DNA from: Burkholderia glumae LMG 2196 = ATCC 33617
Lineage (GTDB): Bacteria; Pseudomonadota; Gammaproteobacteria; Burkholderiales; Burkholderiaceae
NCBI RefSeq assembly: GCF_000960995.1
Contig: NZ_CP009435.1
Span: 1,984,001 to 2,048,000 of the forward strand
Reading direction: 5' to 3'
DNA length: 64,000 nt
Shown: piece after piece, positions 24,519 to 33,874 of the stretch
Numbering within the stretch: the stretch's first letter is position 1
Layout of the letters: each line of letters starts with the position of its first letter
Notes under the pieces: model-generated
Told to the model about the DNA's origin: nothing
The model's input: the letters and a program-made list of their open reading frames with translations, nothing else
The model's database searches: none
Program-made: the position numbers and the translations under genes

Positions 24519-25774
24519 GCGTGCCGCAGCAGGCGATCGATCCGCTGCGAAGCCGGCGGATGCGAGTAGTAGAACGCGGTGTAGACGGGGTCGGGCGTCA
24601 GCGTCGAGGCGTTGTCCTGGTAGAGCTTCACGAGCGCGTTGACGAGGTCCTGCTTGTCGGTCTGGCTGGCCGCGAACGCATCGGCCTCGAACTCGTGCTT
24701 GCGCGAGCTGAGGCTGCCCAGCGGCGTGACGAAGAACAGGAACACCGGCAGCGCGAGGAAGAACAGCACGAGCGCGAGGCCCGCGTTGCTGCCCGTCATC
24801 GACGGCAATGCGCCAAGCCCGGTGTAGAACCAGACGCGGCCCGCGAGCCAGCCGAGCAGCGCGAGCAGCACGAGGCTCAGCGCGAACGCGACGATCATCC
24901 GCTTCAGCACGTGGCGCAGCTTGAAATGGCCGAGCTCGTGGGCCAGCACGGCCTCGATCTCGCTGCCCGACAGCCGCTCCAGCAGCGTGTCGAAGAACAC
25001 GATGCGCTTGGTCGCGCCGAAGCCCGAGAAATAGGCATTGCCGTGCGCCGAGCGGCGGCTGCCGTCCATCACGAACAGCCCCTTCGCCGCGAAGCCGCAG
25101 CGCTTCATCAGGCCTTCGATGCGCGAGCGCAGCGCCTCGTCGCTGAGCGGTTCGAATTTGTTGAACAGCGGCGCGATGAAGGTGGGAAAGATCACCTGCC
25201 CGACCAGCTGGAACGCGGTCCAGACCACCCAGGCCCAGAGCCACCAGAGCGGGCCGGCGCGGTTCATCAGCCACAGCACGACGAACAGCAGCGGCAGGCC
25301 GAACGCGGCGCCCAGCAGCGTGCCGCGCACGAGATCGGTGACGAACAGCCGGCGCGTCATGCGGTTGAAGCCGAAGCGGGCCTCGATGCCGAACTGGCGG
25401 TAATAGTTGAACGGCAGTTCCACCGCGCTCGTGATCAGCAGCACGAGCGCGATCAGCGCGATCTGCTGGCCGTAGCCGGCGCCGAGCCAGCCGCGCAGCG
25501 CCTGATCGAGCGCGCCCACGCCGCCCAGCAGCGTCAGCGCGATCAGCACCACGGCGCTCGCGACCACCTCGAGCATCGCCAGGCGCGTGCGCGCCACGGT
25601 GTAGTCGGCCGCGCGCTGGTGCGCGACCAGCGTGATCGTCTCGCGGAACTGGCCCGGCACGCTGGCCCGATGGGCGGCGACGAAGCGGATCTGGCGCGAG
25701 GCGAGCCAGAGCTTGGTGCCGACCATCGCGAGGATGGCGGCGGCGAACAGCAGGGTGAACGGTTGGGCGGACAT
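24515..25774 (-). CDS. M48-family zinc metalloprotease (Ste24/CAAX-protease-like)
   Basis: A 419-residue integral membrane peptidase. Several membrane helices occupy about 5-25, 70-115 and 150-195, the zinc motif HELGH is at 279-283, further helices lie at 290-345, and a C-terminal KHEFEADAFAASQ supplies the third zinc ligand. The topology is that of Ste24 rather than the shorter HtpX. It probably removes misfolded membrane proteins or processes membrane-associated substrates. It shares an ATGA overlap with rsgA and is divergent from orn. I start at 25774 (MSAQPFTLL); the upstream frame is Pro/Arg-rich and uninformative. Confidence 0.9.
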   Translation of the reverse strand: MSAQPFTLLFAAAILAMVGTKLWLASRQIRFVAAHRASVPGQFRETITLVAHQRAADYTVARTRLAMLEVVASAVVLIALTLLGGVGALDQALRGWLGAGYGQQIALIALVLLITSAVELPFNYYRQFGIEARFGFNRMTRRLFVTDLVRGTLLGAAFGLPLLFVVLWLMNRAGPLWWLWAWVVWTAFQLVGQVIFPTFIAPLFNKFEPLSDEALRSRIEGLMKRCGFAAKGLFVMDGSRRSAHGNAYFSGFGATKRIVFFDTLLERLSGSEIEAVLAHELGHFKLRHVLKRMIVAFALSLVLLALLGWLAGRVWFYTGLGALPSMTGSNAGLALVLFFLALPVFLFFVTPLGSLSSRKHEFEADAFAASQTDKQDLVNALVKLYQDNASTLTPDPVYTAFYYSHPPASQRIDRLLRHA

Positions 25775-25893
25775 CGGAAGGGAGCCAGTGGTATCTATGC
25801 GAGAATTATATGTTCTTGCGGTCGGGGCCCGCTCATCGGTCTTCGGCTGCCTTGGCGGCGCATTCGCCACCGCCGATTCTCCAGGAAAACCGT

Positions 25894-26502
25894 ATGACCG
25901 AAACCCCCGAACCCGCCGGCCAGAGCGCGCTCGTGCGCAACGAACTGAATCTCGTCTGGCTCGACATGGAAATGACGGGTTTGAACCCGGATAGCGACCG
26001 CATCATCGAGATCGCCGTGGTCGTCACGAACTCGACGCTCGACAAGGCCGTGGAAGGCCCGGTGCTCGCGATCCACCAGAGCGACGAGACGCTCGCGAAG
26101 ATGGACGCCTGGAACCAGTCGACGCACGGCCGCTCGGGCCTGATCGACCGCGTGCGCGCCTCGACCGTGAGCGAGGCCGCGGCCGCCGCACAGATCGAGG
26201 CGTTCCTCGCGCAGTACGTGTCGCCCGGCAAATCGCCGATGTGCGGCAACTCGATCTGCCAGGACCGCCGCTTCATGGCGCGCTGGATGCCCGAGCTCGA
26301 GCGCTTCTTCCATTACCGGAACCTCGACGTCAGCACGCTGAAGGAGCTGTGCCGCCGCTGGCAGCCGGCTGTCTACAAGGGCTTCCAGAAGCGCGCGATG
26401 CATACGGCGCTGGCCGACATCCACGAGTCGATCGACGAGCTCAAGTATTACCGCGAGCATTTCCTGATTCCGGCCGCGAGCACCGCGCCCGACGGCGTCT
26501 GA
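25894..26502 (+). CDS. orn: Oligoribonuclease
   Basis: 3'-5' exonuclease that degrades 2-5-nucleotide RNAs and pGpG to mononucleotides. The 202 residues have the DEDDh layout: LVWLDMEMTGL (first two acids), NSICQDRRFMARWMPEL, and HTALADIHESIDELKYY (final Asp and His). The ATG at 25894 is preceded by CCAGGAAAAC. It is about 14 residues longer at the N-terminus than E. coli Orn. Confidence 0.96.
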   Translation: MTETPEPAGQSALVRNELNLVWLDMEMTGLNPDSDRIIEIAVVVTNSTLDKAVEGPVLAIHQSDETLAKMDAWNQSTHGRSGLIDRVRASTVSEAAAAAQIEAFLAQYVSPGKSPMCGNSICQDRRFMARWMPELERFFHYRNLDVSTLKELCRRWQPAVYKGFQKRAMHTALADIHESIDELKYYREHFLIPAASTAPDGV

Positions 26503-26579
26503 CGCTGCGCGCGAAGGTGGCGCACGGCGGCGCACGGCGGCGCGCGCGGGGACGGCCATGGCCGTGGCCGCGCCGGGCC

Positions 26580-27203
26580 TCACGCCTCGCGCGGCGGCCG
26601 CTGCGCGCTCTTGGGCCGGAACGCGGCCGTGACCTCGGGGCGCGTCTCGATGTAGGGGCCGCCGATCAGGTCGATGCAATACGGCACCGCGGCGAAGATG
26701 CCCGGCACCACCACGGCGCCGGCCGCGTCGCGCAGTCCCTCGAGCGTTTCCCGGATCGATTTCGGCTGCCCCGGCAGGTTGATCACGAGCGCCGCGTGGT
26801 CGGCCGTCTCGCGGATCACCGCGACCTGCCGCGAGAGGATCGCGGTCGGCACGAAACGCAGGCTGATCTGACGCATCTGTTCGCCGAAGCCCGGCATTTC
26901 CCTGGTGGCGATCGCAAGCGTCGCCTCCGGCGTCACGTCGCGCCGCGCCGGGCCGGTGCCGCCCGTGGTCAGCACCAGGTCGCAGCCGGCGGTGTCGATC
27001 AGTTCGACGAGCGTGGCCGAGATCAGCTCGGCCTCGTCGGCGATCAGGCGCGTCTCGGCGCGCCACGGCGAGACGAGCGCGCCGCCGAGCCAGCCTTCGA
27101 GCGCCGGGATGCCCTGGTCCTGGTAGTCGCCGCGGCTCGCGCGGTCGCTGATCGACACGAGGCCGACGATCAGTTCGTCGGGGTGCTTACGCTTCGTCGT
27201 CAT
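26580..27203 (-). CDS. mog: Molybdopterin adenylyltransferase
   Basis: Adenylates molybdopterin with ATP so that MoeA can insert molybdate. The 207 residues have the MoaB/Mog fold: VGLVSISDRASRGDYQDQGIPAL, VLTTGGTGPARRDVTPEAT, and ALVINLPGQPKSIRETLEGL. It starts inside the end of yjgA (17-base overlap) and is probably cotranscribed with it. The remaining cofactor genes moeA, mobA and moaA are 22 kb away in the same window. Confidence 0.92.
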   Translation of the reverse strand: MTTKRKHPDELIVGLVSISDRASRGDYQDQGIPALEGWLGGALVSPWRAETRLIADEAELISATLVELIDTAGCDLVLTTGGTGPARRDVTPEATLAIATREMPGFGEQMRQISLRFVPTAILSRQVAVIRETADHAALVINLPGQPKSIRETLEGLRDAAGAVVVPGIFAAVPYCIDLIGGPYIETRPEVTAAFRPKSAQRPPREA

Positions 27204-27798
27204 GGTCGTGATCCTCGTCGTGATCCTCGTCGCGCTCGCCGTCGGCCTCGCCCGGCGTGCCGCTCGCGGTCTTGATCCACTGGAACAGCTCGCGGAAGTA
27301 GCGCGGCGGCTTGCCCTGCTCGGCTTCCTTGCGCGCGTTGCGGATCAGCGTGCGGCCTTCCTGCACGTCGGCGGCCGGATAGTCGCGGATGAAGGCGGTC
27401 AGCGCCTCGTCGGCGGCGAGCAGCTGGTCGCGCGTGCGCTCGATCCAGTGCAGCCGCGCGGTTTCGGCCTTGTTCACGCCGCGCTGGGCGTCGAGCGCGG
27501 ACTTGAGCGCCTCGATCTCGGGCTCGGTCAGCACGCGCATCACCTTGCCGATGTACTGCAGCTGGCGGCGCTTGCCTTCGTGGTCGGTGATGCGGCGCGC
27601 CTCGCGCACGGCGTCGCCGAGGCTCTCCGGCATCGGCATGCGCTTGAGCGCGTCCTTCGGCAGCTCGACCAGGTCGCGGCCAAGCTGCTGCAGCGCATGC
27701 ATCTCGCGTTTCAGTTGCGACTTGCTGGGGCGGTCGTAGCCGTGGCCGCTGTCGTCGTCGGCGGGCTCGATCGGTTGGATACGGGTTTTGCGGTTCAT
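27187..27798 (-). CDS. yjgA: Ribosome-associated protein YjgA (DarP, DUF615)
   Basis: A 203-residue, highly charged protein. Conserved SKSQLKREMHALQQLGRDLVELPKDALKRMPMPESL and RRQLQYIGKVMR identify the DUF615/YjgA family, which binds late 50S assembly intermediates in E. coli. The C-terminus is an Asp/Glu/His-rich tail. It is divergent from pmbA, a pairing seen in many proteobacteria. Confidence 0.93.
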   Translation of the reverse strand: MNRKTRIQPIEPADDDSGHGYDRPSKSQLKREMHALQQLGRDLVELPKDALKRMPMPESLGDAVREARRITDHEGKRRQLQYIGKVMRVLTEPEIEALKSALDAQRGVNKAETARLHWIERTRDQLLAADEALTAFIRDYPAADVQEGRTLIRNARKEAEQGKPPRYFRELFQWIKTASGTPGEADGERDEDHDEDHDHDDEA

Positions 27799-27877
27799 GG
27801 GCGAGATTGTATCGCGCCGCGAGCCGCCGCCGGTCGCGCGGAGGGGGCGGCATGGGTAGGTGGCGGCGGCCGGACCT

Positions 27878-27886
27878 TGTTATGAT
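27878..27886 (+). promoter_or_regulatory. Extended -10 promoter element of pmbA
   Basis: TGTTATGAT: a TG-N extended -10 with TATGAT at 27881-27886, 62 bases before the pmbA ATG. The -35 is weak, as is common for extended -10 promoters. Confidence 0.5.
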
Positions 27887-27947
27887 CGCGGGATACGCCA
27901 ATTTCGAAACAAGCGGGTGCCCGCGCCCGCCACCGGATATCACGACG

Positions 27948-29318
27948 ATGCCTGCCCATATCGACGCACCCGCGCGCCATTTCCCGCACACGCAGGAGCA
28001 ACTGAAAGAAATCGCCTCGGACATCCTCCGGCACGCGAAGTCGCTCGGCGCGACCGACGCGGCGACCGAAATCTCCGAAGGCGACGGCCTGTCGGTGTCG
28101 GTGCGGCGCGGCGAAGTCGAGACGATCGAGCACAACCGCGACAAGATGGTCGGGGTCACGGTGTTCATCGGCAAGAAGCGCGGCAACGCCAGCACCTCGG
28201 ACTTCTCGTCGAGCGCGCTGAAGGACACGGTCGCGGCCGCCTACAACATCGCGCGCTTCACGGCCGAGGACGATGCGGCGGGCCTGGCCGAAGCCGAGCT
28301 GCTGGAGACGGCGCCGCGCGACCTCGATCTCTACCACCCGTGGGCGCTGAGCGCCGACGAGGCCGTCGAGATCGCGCGCCGCGCGGAGGACGCCGCGTTC
28401 GCGGTCAGCCCGCAGATCCGCAATTCCGAAGGCGCGAGCGTGTCGGCGCAGCATTCGCAGTTCGTGCTGGCCACCTCGCGCGGCTTCCTGGGCGGCTACC
28501 CGTATTCGCGTCACTACGTGGCCTGCGCGCCGATCGCCGGCAGCGGCCGCAACATGCAGCGTGACGATTGGTACAGCTCGAAGCGCAACGCCGCCGAGCT
28601 CGCCAGCCCCGAGGCGGTCGGCCGTTACGCGGCCGAGCGCGCGCTGGCGCGCATGGGTGCGCGCCGGCTCGACACGCGCAAGGTGCCGGTGCTGTTCGAG
28701 GCGCCGCTCGCGGCGGGCCTGCTCGGCGCCTTCGTGCAGGCCACCAGCGGCGGCGCGCTCTACCGCAAGACCACCTTCCTCGTCGACAGCCTCGGCAAGC
28801 CGGTGTTCGCGCCGCACGTGCAGGTGCTCGAGGATCCGCACGTGCCGCGCGCGATGGGCAGCGCGCCGTTCGACGAGGAAGGCGTGCGCACGCAGGCGCG
28901 CAGCGTGGTGAAGGACGGCGTGGTGGAAGGCTATTTCCTGTCGACCTATTCGGCGCGCAAGCTCAAGACGCAGACCACCGGCAACGCGGGCGGCTCGCAC
29001 AACCTCGCGCTGCGCAGCACCGGCACGAAGGCGGGCGACGATTTCGACGCGATGCTGAAGAAGCTCGGCACCGGCCTGCTGCTGACCGAGCTGATGGGGC
29101 AGGGCGTGAACTACGTGACGGGCGACTATTCGCGCGGCGCGGCGGGCTTCTGGGTCGAGAACGGCGTGATCCAGTACCCGGTGGAAGAGATCACGGTGGC
29201 GAGCACGCTGCAGGAGATGTTCCGCCACATCGTCGCGATCGGCGCCGACACGATCGTGCGCGGCACCAAGGAAACCGGCTCGGTGCTGATCGAGCAGATG
29301 ACGATCGCCGGGCAGTGA
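27948..29318 (+). CDS. pmbA: Metalloprotease PmbA (TldE)
   Basis: Partner of TldD in a zinc protease that trims small peptides, such as microcin B17 precursor and CcdA in E. coli. The 456 residues show the family pattern: GLSVSVRRGEVETIEHNRDKMVGVTVFIG (N-terminal domain) and LKTQTTGNAGGSHNLALR and GVNYVTGDYSRGAAGFWVENG (C-terminal). Start at the ATG at 27948, the first in the family alignment. tldD is not in the window. A strong terminator follows. Confidence 0.95.
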   Translation: MPAHIDAPARHFPHTQEQLKEIASDILRHAKSLGATDAATEISEGDGLSVSVRRGEVETIEHNRDKMVGVTVFIGKKRGNASTSDFSSSALKDTVAAAYNIARFTAEDDAAGLAEAELLETAPRDLDLYHPWALSADEAVEIARRAEDAAFAVSPQIRNSEGASVSAQHSQFVLATSRGFLGGYPYSRHYVACAPIAGSGRNMQRDDWYSSKRNAAELASPEAVGRYAAERALARMGARRLDTRKVPVLFEAPLAAGLLGAFVQATSGGALYRKTTFLVDSLGKPVFAPHVQVLEDPHVPRAMGSAPFDEEGVRTQARSVVKDGVVEGYFLSTYSARKLKTQTTGNAGGSHNLALRSTGTKAGDDFDAMLKKLGTGLLLTELMGQGVNYVTGDYSRGAAGFWVENGVIQYPVEEITVASTLQEMFRHIVAIGADTIVRGTKETGSVLIEQMTIAGQ

Positions 29319-29356
29319 GCGGCGCGCGGGCTTGCCCCGCGCCGGGCTGAAGCAGG

Positions 29357-29385
29357 AAGCGCCGCGCGAAGCGGCGCTTTTTTTT
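29357..29385 (+). terminator. Rho-independent terminator after pmbA
   Basis: AAGCGCCGC, GCGAA loop, GCGGCGCTT, then a run of T to 29385. Confidence 0.9.
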
Positions 29386-29427
29386 ATCGGCGCGGTGGGG
29401 GCGCAGGCAGGCAGCGGGCCGGGCTCG

Positions 29428-29931
29428 TCAGGGCGCAGGCGCGCGCACGTAGACCACGAACGCGTAGTCGAAGTCGTTCGGCGCGGCCGCATGATGGCGC
29501 TCGCGCGACACCTCGCGCCACTGCGCCGGATCGGGGGCCGGGAAATGCGCGTCGCCGTCGAAATCGGCGTCGATCTCGGTGACGATCAGCTTGTCGGCGG
29601 CGTGCAGCCCCTCGGCGTACAGCTGCGCGCCGCCGATCAGGAAGGCTTCGGCCGCGCCGTCGCGTGCCGCCGCCGCGAGCGCCTCGGCCAGCGAGCCGGC
29701 CACGTCGCAGCCGTCGAAGCGCCGCGTCGCGTCGCGCGTGACGACGATGTTGCGGCGCCCCGGCAGCGGCCTGCCGATCGATTCGTGGGTCTTGCGGCCC
29801 ATCACGATCGGCGCGCCCATCGTGGTGCGCTTGAAGAACGCGAGATCCTCGGGGAGCTTCCAGGGAAGCTGGTTGTCGCGGCCGATCACGCCGTTGCGGG
29901 CGCGCGCGACGATCAGGCTCAGGGTCGTCAT
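29428..29931 (-). CDS. folA: Dihydrofolate reductase
   Basis: Reduces dihydrofolate to tetrahydrofolate with NADPH; target of trimethoprim. The 167 residues include NGVIGRDNQLPWKLPEDLAFFKRTT with the catalytic acid (D29 by alignment with D27 of E. coli), MGRKTHESIGRPLPGRRNIVVTR, and FLIGGAQLYAEGL. It is divergent from thyA, the enzyme that produces its substrate. Confidence 0.97.
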   Translation of the reverse strand: MTTLSLIVARARNGVIGRDNQLPWKLPEDLAFFKRTTMGAPIVMGRKTHESIGRPLPGRRNIVVTRDATRRFDGCDVAGSLAEALAAAARDGAAEAFLIGGAQLYAEGLHAADKLIVTEIDADFDGDAHFPAPDPAQWREVSRERHHAAAPNDFDYAFVVYVRAPAP

Positions 29932-30113
29932 GGGAGATCCGGGGGCGGGCGGGAAAGCCGCCGATTCTACCGGATCGCCGGGCGGGGCCGGCCGGCGGGT
30001 GCGCGTCGCTGCCTGCCGGGCGCCTGGCCGCCGCGCACCGCGCGAACCGAGCCGATCGCAGGTGGCGCGTTGCCGGCTCGCTGCGCCCGCCGCCGGCCGC
30101 GCGGCGCGAGGCT

Positions 30114-30122
30114 TGTTAGAAT
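30114..30122 (+). promoter_or_regulatory. Extended -10 promoter element of thyA
   Basis: TGTTAGAAT: TG-N extended -10 with TAGAAT at 30117-30122, 38 bases before the thyA ATG. The same nine bases recur before rpmF. Confidence 0.55.
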
Positions 30123-30160
30123 CGCCGGGTGTGGCCGCGCTCGCGGCCGAAGGAACCCGC

Positions 30161-31132
30161 ATGAAACAGTATCTCGATCTCGTCCGCACCATCCTCGACA
30201 CCGGCTCCTGGCAGGAAAACCGCACCGGCGTGCGCACCATCGGCATTCCCGGCGCGATGCTGCGCTTCGATCTCCAGCAGGGCTTTCCGGCGGTCACCAC
30301 CAAGAAGCTCGCGTTCAAGTCCGCCATCGGCGAACTGGTCGGCTTCCTGCGCGCCTCGCGCAGCGCCGCCGAGTTCCGCGCGCTCGGTTGCAAGGTCTGG
30401 GATGCCAATGCGAACGAGAACGCCGCCTGGCTCGCTAACCCGTATCGCACCGGCGTGGACGACCTCGGCGACGTGTATGGCGTGCAGTGGCGCCGCTGGC
30501 CCGGCTACAAGGTGCTCGACGCGCAGGCCACGGCGCAGCTCGAGGACGCGCTCGCGCGCGGCTATCGCATCGTCACGCGCTTCGACGAGGCGGGCGCGCA
30601 AAAGCTGCTGTTGCACAAGGCGATCGACCAGCTGCGCGACTGCCTCGACACGATCATGCGCGACCCGTCGAGCCGGCGCATCCTGTTCCACGGCTGGAAT
30701 CCCGTCAAGCTCGAGGAAATCGCGCTGCCGGCCTGTCATCTGCTCTATCAGTTCCTGCCGAATCTGGCGAAGCGCGAGATCTCGCTCTGCCTGTACATCC
30801 GCAGCAACGACGTGGGGCTCGGCACGCCGTTCAACCTCGCGGAAGGTGCGGCGCTGCTGGAGCTCGTCGGCCGGCTGACGGGATACCAGCCGCGCTGGTT
30901 CAGCTATTTCATCGGCGACGCGCACATCTACGAGAACCAGCTCGACATGCTGCGCCAGCAGCTCGAGCGCGAGCCCTACGAGAGCCCGCGCCTCGAGATC
31001 GCCGAGCGCGTGCCCGACTACGCGAAGACGGGCGTCTACGCGCCCGAATGGCTGGAGCGGATCGAGCCGGCCGATTTCACGCTCGCCGGTTACCGCCACC
31101 ACGCGCCGCTGAGCGCGCCGATGGCGGTCTGA
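30161..31132 (+). CDS. thyA: Thymidylate synthase
   Basis: Methylates dUMP to dTMP using methylene-tetrahydrofolate. The 323 residues carry the catalytic cysteine C192 in LPACHLLYQFLP and the family motifs NPYRTGVDDLGDVYGVQWRRW and RSNDVGLGTPFN. It is about 60 residues longer than E. coli ThyA because of extra sequence in the 70-150 region, as in other long bacterial forms. The frame is open far upstream; the ATG at 30161 is the one that matches the family and follows an AAGGAA site. Confidence 0.96.
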   Translation: MKQYLDLVRTILDTGSWQENRTGVRTIGIPGAMLRFDLQQGFPAVTTKKLAFKSAIGELVGFLRASRSAAEFRALGCKVWDANANENAAWLANPYRTGVDDLGDVYGVQWRRWPGYKVLDAQATAQLEDALARGYRIVTRFDEAGAQKLLLHKAIDQLRDCLDTIMRDPSSRRILFHGWNPVKLEEIALPACHLLYQFLPNLAKREISLCLYIRSNDVGLGTPFNLAEGAALLELVGRLTGYQPRWFSYFIGDAHIYENQLDMLRQQLEREPYESPRLEIAERVPDYAKTGVYAPEWLERIEPADFTLAGYRHHAPLSAPMAV

Positions 31133-31270
31133 GGCAGGCGCCGGGCAGGCGGCCCGGCAGCGCAGCGTCACCCGCCCGCGCGAGGTCGGCGCGGGCGGGT
31201 TGCTGCCGGCTCGTTGCCGGAGCGGACCGGACGTGTGGCCGCGCGCGTTGGCCGGCGGCGACGGCGTACC

Positions 31271-33715
31271 TCAGCCGTGCGCGGCATGCCCCTGATGCGC
31301 CGCCTCCTGCGGACGCGGCTGCGATGGCGCCTGGTGCGGCATTTCCATGTGCGGCTGGGCCATGTGCTGCGGCTCCATGTGCGGCTGCGGCTGGGGGCGC
31401 TCGAAATGCGGCTGCGGTGCCGCCATGCGTGGCGTCTCGGCGCGCGGCTGCTGCTGCGGGCGCTCGAAGCGGGGGGCCTCGGCGCGCGGCTGCGGGCGTT
31501 CGAAGGCGGGCGCCTCGACATGCTGCTGCGGGGCCGGCATCGGCACCGGCTGTCGCCCGAAATCGGGCCGGGGCGCGTTCATGTGCGGCGCCTGTTGCTC
31601 GGCGCGCGGCTCGGTGGGCACCTGCCTCTCCTGCGCCGCGTGCGGCGCCGGGACCGGCGCGAAGCCGTGTCCGCCCGGGCTCGGCACGCCGTTGACATGC
31701 GGCTGCCGGTTCTGTCCGTTCTGCTGTCCGACGTTCGGGTGAAGCTGAACGCCCTCGCCGCCGTGCTCGACCGGCGCGTCGTGGCGCGGGAAACGGCCGT
31801 CGGCGCGCTGCTGCGCGATCGGCGCATGCGGCTGGGTCCACGCCGGCTGGCCGCCACGGGCCGCCTGCTCGGGCGGCTGCGCGCCGCCCGGCTGCCACGC
31901 CCCGGCGGGAGGGCGCGGCACGCCGTTGCCAGGCAGCGCGGCGCCCGACCGTGCGAGGCCGGCGGCCGGCATCACGGCCGCGCCGGGGCGCGCCGCCGGC
32001 CCGGCGCGGCCCGTTTGCAGCACCGGCCCGTGCGTGTTCACGAGCTGCACGCCGCGCATCGCCCACGGGCCGCGACCGTCGGCCGGGGCACCGCCGCCGG
32101 CCGCCGGCCGGACCGGCCGCGGCGCGTAGTTCGGCGGCGGTGCGGTGCGGATCACCGGCGTGCCCGCGCCCGGCACGCTGCCGCCGTGCTGCGCATACTG
32201 CTGTGCCTGCCGGTCGTGGAACGCGGCCGGTACGGCCGGATTGCGGGTGGCCACGACCGGATGCGCGAACGCGGCCTGCGGCGGCCGGTAGGCCGCGTTG
32301 CGCAGGCCGCCCGAGAAGCTCTGGCGCACCGGCGCTACTGCGGGCGCGCCCGCGCCGATGCGCGCGTTGCGCCATTGCTGCGGATCGACGTGCTGCGCGA
32401 AGTGCGCGACGGGCTGGCCGTGCATGAACGCCGTCGCCGGCACGGCGGTGATGGCGTTGTGTACGTGATAGTTCACGTAGGTGTTGTGGATGGTGGTGAT
32501 GTTGGTGATGTTGACGGTCTGGTTGATGACCACCGGCCGGTTCACGCGTTCGTAGTAATGCGGGCTCCAGCCCTGCCAGCCTGGGTGCCAGACATCGCGC
32601 GGGCCGAGCGGGAACCATGCGATGCCGGCGGCGAGCGCGCCGCCCGCGGCCAGTCCGACGCTCCAGTCGAAGCCGCCGCCCCCGCCGCCCACGAAGGCCA
32701 CTAGCGCCGGCGCATAGCAGGGCGGCGCGGCCGGCACGAGCGGGCCGGGCACCCAGCCCCAGCTGTCGTCGATATAGGCCCAGCGGCCGTAGTGGTAGGG
32801 TGCGAAGCCCCACGGCGCGTCGTCGACCCAGGTCCAGCCCCACGGCGCCTGCCAGATCCAGTGGCCGGTGTGATAGGGAGCCCAGCCGGCCGGCACGTTG
32901 TTCGGAATCCAGACCGCGCCGTACTCGGGCGTCTCGTGCCAGCTGCCGTTCGCGTCGAGATCCTGATAGCCGGGGATGTCGCGCGACACGTAGCGGGCGG
33001 AGATCGAGCGATCCTCGGCCGCGTCGCGCGCGTCGCCCCACGTGTCGAATGCGTCGGGCGCGGGCGCCGCGCCGCTGCCGGCCGTCTGCAGGGCGGTGCC
33101 GGTGAAGCTGATTTGCTGGCCGGGACCGATCGGCATCTGGCCTTGGTCGCCGTACGCGGTCGCGCTGCCGCTGCGCACCGTGACGGTGGTCGAGCCGCCG
33201 TCCGGCGCGACGTCGACGCGATAGTCGCCGGGACCGTTGATCGCCAGCGCGAGGTTCGGCGTGTCGATTTCATAGGCGCTGCCGGGCGGCTCCTCGCGCA
33301 CGTGCGTCGACAGCGTGCCGAGCGCCACCTTGAGCTGGGCGCTCCTATCGTCGAGATTCAGGATCGAGAGCGAGGTCGATTGATCGAGCCGCACCGCGGT
33401 CGAGCCGATATGCATTTCCGAGCGGCCGCCGCGATCGTTCCAGAGCTGGTCGCCGGTGGTCAGCGGGCGGTTCACGGCGGCGTAGGACCAGTCGCTCGCG
33501 CCGGCGGGCTCGGTGGTCACCGGGCCGGATAGATAGTCGAGCCGCGCCACGCGCGAGGGCGGGTCGCCCCCCGGCTGCTGCGCGGCAGGCGCGGAGGGCG
33601 GCGTCTGGGCGAGCACGCCCGGCGCGGCGAGGCCGAGCGCCGTGAAGGCGGCGAGGGCCAGCGCGGCCAGTGCGCTCGGCGAGGTGGTCAGGAACGAAGC
33701 GCGGCGTGATGTCAT
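31271..33715 (-). CDS. Large exported FecR-domain protein with Trp-rich and Pro/Gln/His-rich regions
   Basis: An 814-residue exported protein. A signal peptide (1-36, ending VLA/Q) leads to a FecR-type domain (about 80-200, SSTAVRLDQST...GPGDYRVDVAPDGGSTTVTVRSG pattern). Next comes a Trp/Tyr/Gly/Pro-rich region (about 245-330, PAGWAPYHTGHWIWQAPWGWTW), a Gly-rich hydrophobic stretch, a second aromatic segment, and a C-terminal half that is a disordered Pro/Gln/His/Ala repeat region. No sigma-factor partner or TonB receptor is adjacent, so it is not a classical iron-dicitrate regulator. The function is unknown; it may be a surface or periplasmic scaffold. GGCG-rich codons make the tail slippery for gene callers. 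Confidence 0.82.
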   Translation of the reverse strand: MTSRRASFLTTSPSALAALALAAFTALGLAAPGVLAQTPPSAPAAQQPGGDPPSRVARLDYLSGPVTTEPAGASDWSYAAVNRPLTTGDQLWNDRGGRSEMHIGSTAVRLDQSTSLSILNLDDRSAQLKVALGTLSTHVREEPPGSAYEIDTPNLALAINGPGDYRVDVAPDGGSTTVTVRSGSATAYGDQGQMPIGPGQQISFTGTALQTAGSGAAPAPDAFDTWGDARDAAEDRSISARYVSRDIPGYQDLDANGSWHETPEYGAVWIPNNVPAGWAPYHTGHWIWQAPWGWTWVDDAPWGFAPYHYGRWAYIDDSWGWVPGPLVPAAPPCYAPALVAFVGGGGGGFDWSVGLAAGGALAAGIAWFPLGPRDVWHPGWQGWSPHYYERVNRPVVINQTVNITNITTIHNTYVNYHVHNAITAVPATAFMHGQPVAHFAQHVDPQQWRNARIGAGAPAVAPVRQSFSGGLRNAAYRPPQAAFAHPVVATRNPAVPAAFHDRQAQQYAQHGGSVPGAGTPVIRTAPPPNYAPRPVRPAAGGGAPADGRGPWAMRGVQLVNTHGPVLQTGRAGPAARPGAAVMPAAGLARSGAALPGNGVPRPPAGAWQPGGAQPPEQAARGGQPAWTQPHAPIAQQRADGRFPRHDAPVEHGGEGVQLHPNVGQQNGQNRQPHVNGVPSPGGHGFAPVPAPHAAQERQVPTEPRAEQQAPHMNAPRPDFGRQPVPMPAPQQHVEAPAFERPQPRAEAPRFERPQQQPRAETPRMAAPQPHFERPQPQPHMEPQHMAQPHMEMPHQAPSQPRPQEAAHQGHAAHG

Positions 33716-33874
33716 GTTGAACTCGTGGCTCGAGATCCGGCGCGTCGGCGCACCGGTGAGCTCACTCTACCCGCGCCCGATGTTTCCGAACGCCCGCTTT
33801 TGTAATGCGCCTCGCGATCCCTGTAACAAACCATGTCGCCGCGCGTGCTTCGTCAACCGCCTGAAAATCCGCTG

